DNA of 64,000 nt from Algorimicrobium sediminis (GTDB lineage: Bacteria > Bacteroidota > Bacteroidia > Flavobacteriales > Flavobacteriaceae). Shown in pieces: positions 59,321 through 64,000 of this stretch. Under the pieces are notes generated by a model. It did not search any database. It saw nothing but the letters and a program-made list of their open reading frames with translations, and had not been told where the DNA came from. Within the stretch, counting starts at the first letter, position 1; every line of letters starts with the position of its first letter. The position numbers and the translations under genes were made by a program. Location of the stretch: contig NZ_JBHULS010000001.1 of assembly GCF_042684585.1 (NCBI RefSeq), positions 682,001 through 746,000 on the forward strand. Reading direction: 5' to 3'.

Positions 59321-60577
59321 TTAGTCGGTATTTAAAATTTCGGTTGTAAACGTGGTGGGAATTTCAAATAATTCTAACTTAAAATAAGGGACAGCTGCCA
59401 GAGCGTGATCAAAAATATCGGACATAATATATTCATAATTAGCCCAGCGTTTATCGCTACTAAAAGCATAAATTTCTAGAGGAATACCTTGTGGAGTTGG
59501 CGCTAATTGTCGCACCATAATTGTCATATCTTTATTTATGGCCGAATGATTTTCAATATAGGATTGAATATACTTCCTAAAAACACCTAAATTGGTTAAA
59601 TTTCGACCGTTAATTAGGGTAGATTTATCGATATTATTATTGGTATTATACGTATTAATGTCTTGCTGTCTGCTTTCTAAATAGGCGGTAATAAGTTGAA
59701 TGTTTTTTAATTCAGAAATATGGGCTTCTGTTAAATATTGCACACTTTTCGCTTTTAGTAATATAGCACGTTTTATGCGTCGACCTCCCGAAGATTCCAT
59801 ACCGCGCCAATTTTTAAACGAATCGGAAATAAGGGCATATGTTGGGATGTGTGTAATGGTTTTATCGAAATTTTGTACCTGAACGGTGGATAAGTTTATT
59901 TCTATAACATCGCCATCCGCGCCATATTTATCCATGGTTATCCAATCGCCAATCCGAACAGAATCGTTTATAGCTACTTGAATACTGGCCACGAATCCTA
60001 AAATGGTATCTTTAAAAATTAAGAGTAAAACGGCAGAAGCTGCACCTAATGTTGTAAAAAATTCGATGAAAGATAAATTAATAACAACAGCAAATATAGA
60101 GGCAGCACCAATAACCCATATAAAAAGCATGGCTACTTGTATGTAGCTATCTATTGGTTTATCTTTTAATCTGGGTAAGGTTTTGAAGTACGATTCGAAA
60201 GTCTTTAAAATGCTTCTAATAATCCATACCGTTAATAAAACACCGTAAACACGAATTAAAATGATTATGTTCTCTTCTAATTCCGGATAATGATAAAAAA
60301 CAAAAGGAAATAATTGCAGGGTAATTAAAAGCGGAACAATGTGTGCTATATTTCTGGGCGCCTTATGGTCCACCAACAAATCGTCGAAATTAGTTTTAGA
60401 CCGAGATGCAAATTTGCTAAAAATATTAAGTAAAAATTTTCTGGTTATGTAATCTGAAATTACAATAATAATTAGCAACCCCAGCATTAAAGCAAAGGTG
60501 TTTAGTAACTTGGCTGCATTCTCCGAAAAACCAGCGTTTAGCGCATAATCGTATATAAAACTTTGTATTTGTTGCAT
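59321..60577 (-). CDS. Mechanosensitive ion channel, MscS/YbdG family
   Basis: A 418 aa inner-membrane channel with five or so N-terminal hydrophobic segments and the MscS pore helix (FFTTLGAASAVLLLIFKDTILGFVASI). The vestibule domain opens VRIGDWITMDKYGADGDVIEINLS and continues to the C-terminus. The larger cytoplasmic domain and pattern are those of miniconductance YbdG-like channels. It protects the cell against hypo-osmotic shock. Overlaps the DUF3817 gene by one base and precedes DUF1853 by six. Confidence 0.92.
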   Translation of the reverse strand: MQQIQSFIYDYALNAGFSENAAKLLNTFALMLGLLIIIVISDYITRKFLLNIFSKFASRSKTNFDDLLVDHKAPRNIAHIVPLLITLQLFPFVFYHYPELEENIIILIRVYGVLLTVWIIRSILKTFESYFKTLPRLKDKPIDSYIQVAMLFIWVIGAASIFAVVINLSFIEFFTTLGAASAVLLLIFKDTILGFVASIQVAINDSVRIGDWITMDKYGADGDVIEINLSTVQVQNFDKTITHIPTYALISDSFKNWRGMESSGGRRIKRAILLKAKSVQYLTEAHISELKNIQLITAYLESRQQDINTYNTNNNIDKSTLINGRNLTNLGVFRKYIQSYIENHSAINKDMTIMVRQLAPTPQGIPLEIYAFSSDKRWANYEYIMSDIFDHALAAVPYFKLELFEIPTTFTTEILNTD

Positions 60578-60861
60578 TACAGTTGTGGGCGTTTTAGGTA
60601 TTTATATTCTACATAAAATGTTCCAAAAGGTATAATTGAAGCGATTAATACTTTAAATAAATCCGAATTGTTCCAGTGCATACGTTTGCTAATTATAAGC
60701 GCAAAAATAACGTAGGCCATAAATAAAACGCCATGAGGCATGCCTAGCATTTTTACATATTGTGGGTCGTCAGACAGATATTTTATGGGTGTTGCAATAA
60801 ATAATAATAATACATACGAAACACCTTCTAAAAATGCAATAAGCCTAAACAATTGTAACAT
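60577..60861 (-). CDS. DUF3817 family membrane protein
   Basis: A 94 aa protein with three hydrophobic helices, opening LQLFRLIAFLEGVSYVLLLFIATPIKY and containing the GMPHGVLFMAYVIFAL signature of DUF3817. Function unknown. First gene in a small operon with mscS and DUF1853; a minus-strand -7 element TATTTTTG (60895-60888) is upstream with a leader near 20 bases. Confidence 0.88.
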   Translation of the reverse strand: MLQLFRLIAFLEGVSYVLLLFIATPIKYLSDDPQYVKMLGMPHGVLFMAYVIFALIISKRMHWNNSDLFKVLIASIIPFGTFYVEYKYLKRPQL

Positions 60862-61069
60862 AACGAATAAAATTTAAAAATGGATTACAAAAATACAATA
60901 CAGGTAGTAAAGACTTTAAGCATTTAACACTATTTTTTCTGTCAATTTCACCGATAAACTGCACAACACAGTAGCTTACCGAATTTTACATTGCGGATAA
61001 CGATTTTAATAGGCTCATACACAATAAGCTAATAAATTTGCCTCAATATTGCTCTAAACCTATTTTATT

Positions 61070-62419
61070 TTGATTACACTTTTACCTAAAAATCTACAGC
61101 TTAACGTCTTGTTAATTCTTGCATTGTTTGCAACTTCCAACACTATTTTTTCTCAAAATACAACCAATATAATCGATCCAAATTTTGAGCAAGCGCTTAT
61201 AGATTTGGGCATTGATACCAACGGATTTAACGGTACTATTTTAAATACAGATGCCGCTATGGTAACGGCTTTAAACGTATTCGAGAAAAACATATCTAGT
61301 CTTGAAGGTATTGAAGCGTTCGAAAATTTAACCTATTTATCGGCTTACAACAATAACATAGCAACCTTAAATTTGTCTGCTAATTTACAATTGGAAATTG
61401 TAGATGTGGAATCAAATAATTTACAAACTCTTAATATTTCGCAAAATGCCAACATAAAGGAGTTATACGTGGCAAATAACCAATTAGAAGTTTTGGAAAT
61501 TGGCCACCTAGTAGGTTTGGAATTACTGTCATGCAGTTTAAATAATTTAACGCAACTTAATGTTTCTCAAAATACCAATTTAGAAGTACTTTGGTGTTAT
61601 AATAATGCCCTGTCAACTTTGGATGTTACCAATAACCAACTTTTACAAACGTTGGCCTGTGGCGACAATTATTTGGATAATTTAAACGTGTCGCAAAACC
61701 ACAGCTTGCATACGCTTATGGCACCTAATAACAACTTAAATGCTATTGCGTTTAATAACCATTCGGTAATTTCTTATTTGGATATTAGTGGCAACCGTTT
61801 TTCTGAATTGGATTTAAGTGAAAATAACTCGCTAGTGCGTTTATTCATTGAAAACAACCAGATTTCAAATTTAGATTTGTTCCATGCGCCTAATTTAATG
61901 TTGCTTTTTGCAAGTGGAAACCAATTAGAAAATTTAGATGTATCCTTAAATACGGCTTTGCGGTTTGTAAGATTAGCCAATAACAATCTGCAAACATTGG
62001 ACATCCGAAATAATAGCAATCAAACTATTTCAATGTTTTCTACCTTGGGTAATACCAATTTATCTTGCATTATGGTAGACAATGTAGATGCCGATTATTT
62101 ATTAAATTGGACAATAGACGCCAATTCAAATTTTGTTCAAAGTTCCACCGCTTGCAACGCCTTGAGCCTTAATCCGTCAGAGGAAAATAAGACTAATTTG
62201 GTTGTTTATCCAAACCCGGCAAGCAACGTTATTAACATTAAAAATTTGGAAGCTAATGCCCGTATAGCCTTGTTTAATGCCAACGGACAGCTAATTAAAA
62301 ATAACACGACCCTAATGGGTAGCACGCAAATAATGGTATCCGATTTAGCTTCTGGTTTATACATCCTTCAAATTAAAACAGTAACTGGCACGCAAAGCCA
62401 AAAAATTATTATCAAATAA
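61070..62419 (+). CDS. Leucine-rich-repeat-like surface protein with T9SS type A sorting domain, TTG start
   Basis: A 449 aa protein secreted by the type IX system. From TTG 61070 it has a signal peptide (about 1-28, ending NTIFSQ), degenerate leucine-rich repeats (about 65-345) with unit of about 20-22 residues such as LTYLSAYNNNIATLNLS and LEVLWCYNNALSTLDVT, and a C-terminal sorting domain (about 375-449) with VVYPNPASNVINI, ARIALFNANGQL and the end GLYILQIKTVTG. The end KIIIK is normal. TTG is used because no ATG exists between the upstream stop and the signal peptide; the upstream stop at 61055 leaves only TTG 61070 or ATT 61067. Probably exposed on the surface. Confidence 0.88.
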   Translation: MITLLPKNLQLNVLLILALFATSNTIFSQNTTNIIDPNFEQALIDLGIDTNGFNGTILNTDAAMVTALNVFEKNISSLEGIEAFENLTYLSAYNNNIATLNLSANLQLEIVDVESNNLQTLNISQNANIKELYVANNQLEVLEIGHLVGLELLSCSLNNLTQLNVSQNTNLEVLWCYNNALSTLDVTNNQLLQTLACGDNYLDNLNVSQNHSLHTLMAPNNNLNAIAFNNHSVISYLDISGNRFSELDLSENNSLVRLFIENNQISNLDLFHAPNLMLLFASGNQLENLDVSLNTALRFVRLANNNLQTLDIRNNSNQTISMFSTLGNTNLSCIMVDNVDADYLLNWTIDANSNFVQSSTACNALSLNPSEENKTNLVVYPNPASNVINIKNLEANARIALFNANGQLIKNNTTLMGSTQIMVSDLASGLYILQIKTVTGTQSQKIIIK

Positions 62420-62607
62420 TTGGGACACTATTTGAGCAAAACCCAACCAATATCATCACGGTTTTAAAACGATTGTGGTAAACAAATGTGGTAATTTAAG
62501 ACGCTCCACATTCTGGTTTTCTTATTTAAAATGCAAGCAAAACCCTTTTGGTTTTACGAAATTGTAATTAAAAATGTTTCGGAGGTTTAAAGCTGCCTTG
62601 CATTTTC

Positions 62608-62615
62608 TATTTTTG
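62608..62615 (+). promoter_or_regulatory. -7 element of the rlmI-like gene
   Basis: TATTTTTG, leader about 11 bases to ATG 62633. The -33 match is weak. Confidence 0.45.
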
Positions 62616-62632
62616 CTGAAATTAAGAAGCAC

Positions 62633-63853
62633 ATGCCCGATATAAAATTACCGCATATTCCGGAGCCATCAACCCGTTTAGCCGTTAAATTAAATGCTAA
62701 TGCAGAACGTTCTGTGGTACAAGGACACCCGTGGGTTTTTGAAAATAGTATTGAGAAGCTAAATAAAAAAGGCGAAATGGGGCAGGTGGCTGTAATTTTT
62801 AGAAAACGGGATAATGCTTTTATAGGCGTTGGCTTATTCGACCCTAGTTCGCCTATTCGCATAAAAATATTACATAGCGGATTGCCCAAAATTATAAATG
62901 CCACTTTTTTTGAAACCGCTATTAATGACGCCTTTAAAAAAAGAGCTACCTTATTAAAAACCAATACCACAAGTTACCGCTTATTGTTTGGTGAAAATGA
63001 TGGCTTTCCTGGTCTTATTGCAGACGTTTACAGTTCTGTATTGGTTGTAAAATTGTATTCCGAAATTTGGCTACCTTATTTACCCACAATTGTTAAAAAT
63101 CTAATTCAGGTATCTGGCGTAAGCACTGTTGTGTTACGATTAAGCAGACACCTGCAACAAACTACTAAACGCGTAACAGATGGCTCTGTTATATATGGAT
63201 CTTTAGCGCAAGAAGTGGTTCCGTTTACAGAACACGGCGTTCAATTTTCTGCTAATGTTATAAAAGGTCATAAAACCGGCTACTTTCTAGATCACCGTCA
63301 TAATAGGCAACGCGTGGGTGCTTTAAGTCGCGGAAAAACGGTTTTAGACGTTTTCTCGTATGCTGGTGGTTTTTCTGTTCATGCGTTAGCAAATCAAGCC
63401 ACATCTGTTACCAGTTTGGACATAAGTAAACAGGCGTTAAATGTAGCCGTGGCAAATGGTAAACTAAATGCGTATACCGGTAAGCATTATACCATAGCTG
63501 GCGATGCTTTTACAGAAATGAAGCAACTTATTCAGGCAGGAAAAACCTACGATATCGTGGTTATAGATCCGCCTAGCTTTGCAAAACAGCAATCGGAAAT
63601 AGCACTGGCTAAAAAAAAATACCGACAATTAGCGCTTTTGGGCATGCAGCTTACGGCTTTCAAAGGTATTCTGGTGTTGGCTTCGTGTTCATCCAGAATT
63701 TTAGCAGAAGCTTTTTTCGCAATTAACCACAATGCCTTGAGTGGTACCAAACGTCCTTTTAAAGTTATTTTAAAAACAGGCCATGATGTAGACCACCCAA
63801 TCGGCTTTGCAGAGGGTGCTTATTTAAAATGTGGTTATTATCAATTGGATTAA
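62633..63853 (+). CDS. RlmI-like 23S rRNA cytosine-C5 methyltransferase
   Basis: A 406 aa class I SAM methyltransferase of the YccW/RlmI family. N-terminal PUA domain (about 10-90; QGHPWVFENSIEKL), central RNase H-like part and C-terminal Rossmann MTase with SAM motif I VLDVFSYAGGFSVHA, motif IV VIDPPSFAKQ and the catalytic-Cys motif VLASCSS. E. coli RlmI methylates C1962 of 23S rRNA; this should be the equivalent. Convergent with rlmF, four-base overlap of stops. Confidence 0.92.
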   Translation: MPDIKLPHIPEPSTRLAVKLNANAERSVVQGHPWVFENSIEKLNKKGEMGQVAVIFRKRDNAFIGVGLFDPSSPIRIKILHSGLPKIINATFFETAINDAFKKRATLLKTNTTSYRLLFGENDGFPGLIADVYSSVLVVKLYSEIWLPYLPTIVKNLIQVSGVSTVVLRLSRHLQQTTKRVTDGSVIYGSLAQEVVPFTEHGVQFSANVIKGHKTGYFLDHRHNRQRVGALSRGKTVLDVFSYAGGFSVHALANQATSVTSLDISKQALNVAVANGKLNAYTGKHYTIAGDAFTEMKQLIQAGKTYDIVVIDPPSFAKQQSEIALAKKKYRQLALLGMQLTAFKGILVLASCSSRILAEAFFAINHNALSGTKRPFKVILKTGHDVDHPIGFAEGAYLKCGYYQLD

Positions 63854-64000
63854 GTTGTAAACCTCCAAGCTAAAATGCGCGTTATTTTTTGGCCTTGTTC
63901 CATGTTTATTATACGGTGCTCGGCTTTCAATTTTTCTAACTGTTTTATTAACTTCGGTAGGTGGGCTGCTTTAGACACTAACGTTGTAAACCAGCCTACT
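63850..64000 (-). CDS. rlmF: RlmF 23S rRNA adenine(1618)-N6-methyltransferase, C-terminal end (cut by window edge)
   Basis: The last 49 codons run from 63999 to the stop at 63850-63852. The sequence reads VGWFTTLVSKAAHLPKL, then EHRIINMEQGQ and ends RILAWRFTT, which matches the C-terminal signature of RlmF (GWFTSLVSK ... MAQGQK .. RILAW). It methylates A1618 of 23S rRNA with SAM. The rest lies beyond the right edge. The stop overlaps the convergent rlmI-like gene by four bases. Confidence 0.88.
   Translation of the reverse strand, partial: VGWFTTLVSKAAHLPKLIKQLEKLKAEHRIINMEQGQKITRILAWRFTT

Noticed and set aside
62531..62590. 19-codon open frame (MQAKPFWFYEIV...) before the rlmI-like gene
   Set aside because: Too short, no promoter or conservation visible; random open frame is likely.
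1..64000. tRNA, rRNA, CRISPR array, prophage or insertion sequence
   Set aside because: I scanned by eye for clover-leaf tRNA ends, repeat-spacer periodicity, transposase or integrase proteins and terminal inverted repeats; none was found. Only terminator hairpins and short inverted repeats are present.

Overview
This window is an AT-rich chromosomal segment from a member of the Bacteroidetes, almost certainly a marine-type Flavobacteriaceae. The evidence is consistent across the window: many genes are preceded by the Bacteroidetes promoter pattern (TTG or TTTG, about 17-23 bases, then TAnnTTTG) rather than -35/-10 boxes. There is a type IX secretion C-terminal sorting domain, an OMP_b-brl_3 type TonB-dependent receptor, a CAL67264-family microprotein upstream of ettA, a fused E1 alpha/beta oxo-acid dehydrogenase, and several DUFs typical of the group. 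I see no rRNA, tRNA, CRISPR array, prophage, transposase or integrase. The window is dense, mostly housekeeping core genome, with genes cut at both ends (fumC on the left, rlmF on the right).

Region by region. 1-6.8 kb: fumC start, a small membrane protein, a TonB-dependent receptor with an inverted repeat over its promoter, an arsC-like gene, prfB with a programmed +1 frameshift, threonine aldolase, and ybaB. 6.85-13.7 kb: oligopeptidase B, then a PLP-dependent cysteine-synthase-like gene and an alpha-oxoamine synthase that I interpret as the first two steps of sulfonolipid (capnine) synthesis, followed in convergent orientation by a GNAT-like acyltransferase and an outer-membrane protein. 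13.8-19.3 kb: a tight DUF4834-YfhO-glycosyltransferase-flippase operon for a surface glycan. 19.4-27.5 kb: a secreted protein with a 16-residue repeat, DUF3667, uvrA, an ECF sigma factor with a 47-residue downstream ORF, CAL67264 and ettA. 27.6-36.5 kb: a small membrane protein / thioredoxin-like / conserved unknown operon, an MBL-fold hydrolase divergent from it, a four-gene operon (BatA-like, dihydroorotase homologue lacking its HxH metal ligands, DUF4870-like, esterase), and a GT2 with an extra Rossmann-like domain.

36.5-51.6 kb: M61 and S10 peptidases, TIGR02757, rarD, a lipoprotein, a DCC-family protein, a MutS2-like ATPase without Smr domain, a YfcC transporter, ung, a nucleoside phosphorylase coupled to a substrate-binding-like protein without a signal peptide, and a SUI1-like factor with a 2-oxoglutarate-type oxygenase. 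51.7-64 kb: fused branched-chain-type E1, M19 dipeptidase, a secreted protein, an RluE-like pseudouridine synthase, a DEAD-family helicase, DUF1853, MscS, DUF3817, a T9SS-exported leucine-rich protein, an RlmI-like methyltransferase and the end of rlmF.

The most interesting functional thread is lipid and envelope: a probable cysteate synthase and cysteate acyltransferase pair, a candidate N-acyltransferase beside it, a surface-glycan operon, and the branched-chain oxo-acid dehydrogenase that would supply iso-branched acyl primers. No clearly novel defence or mobile system was found. The best leads are the sulfonolipid neighbourhood, the prfB recoding site with a weak Shine-Dalgarno element, the sigma-linked microprotein, the pseudo-dihydroorotase operon, and the phosphorylase plus cytosolic binding-protein-fold pair.
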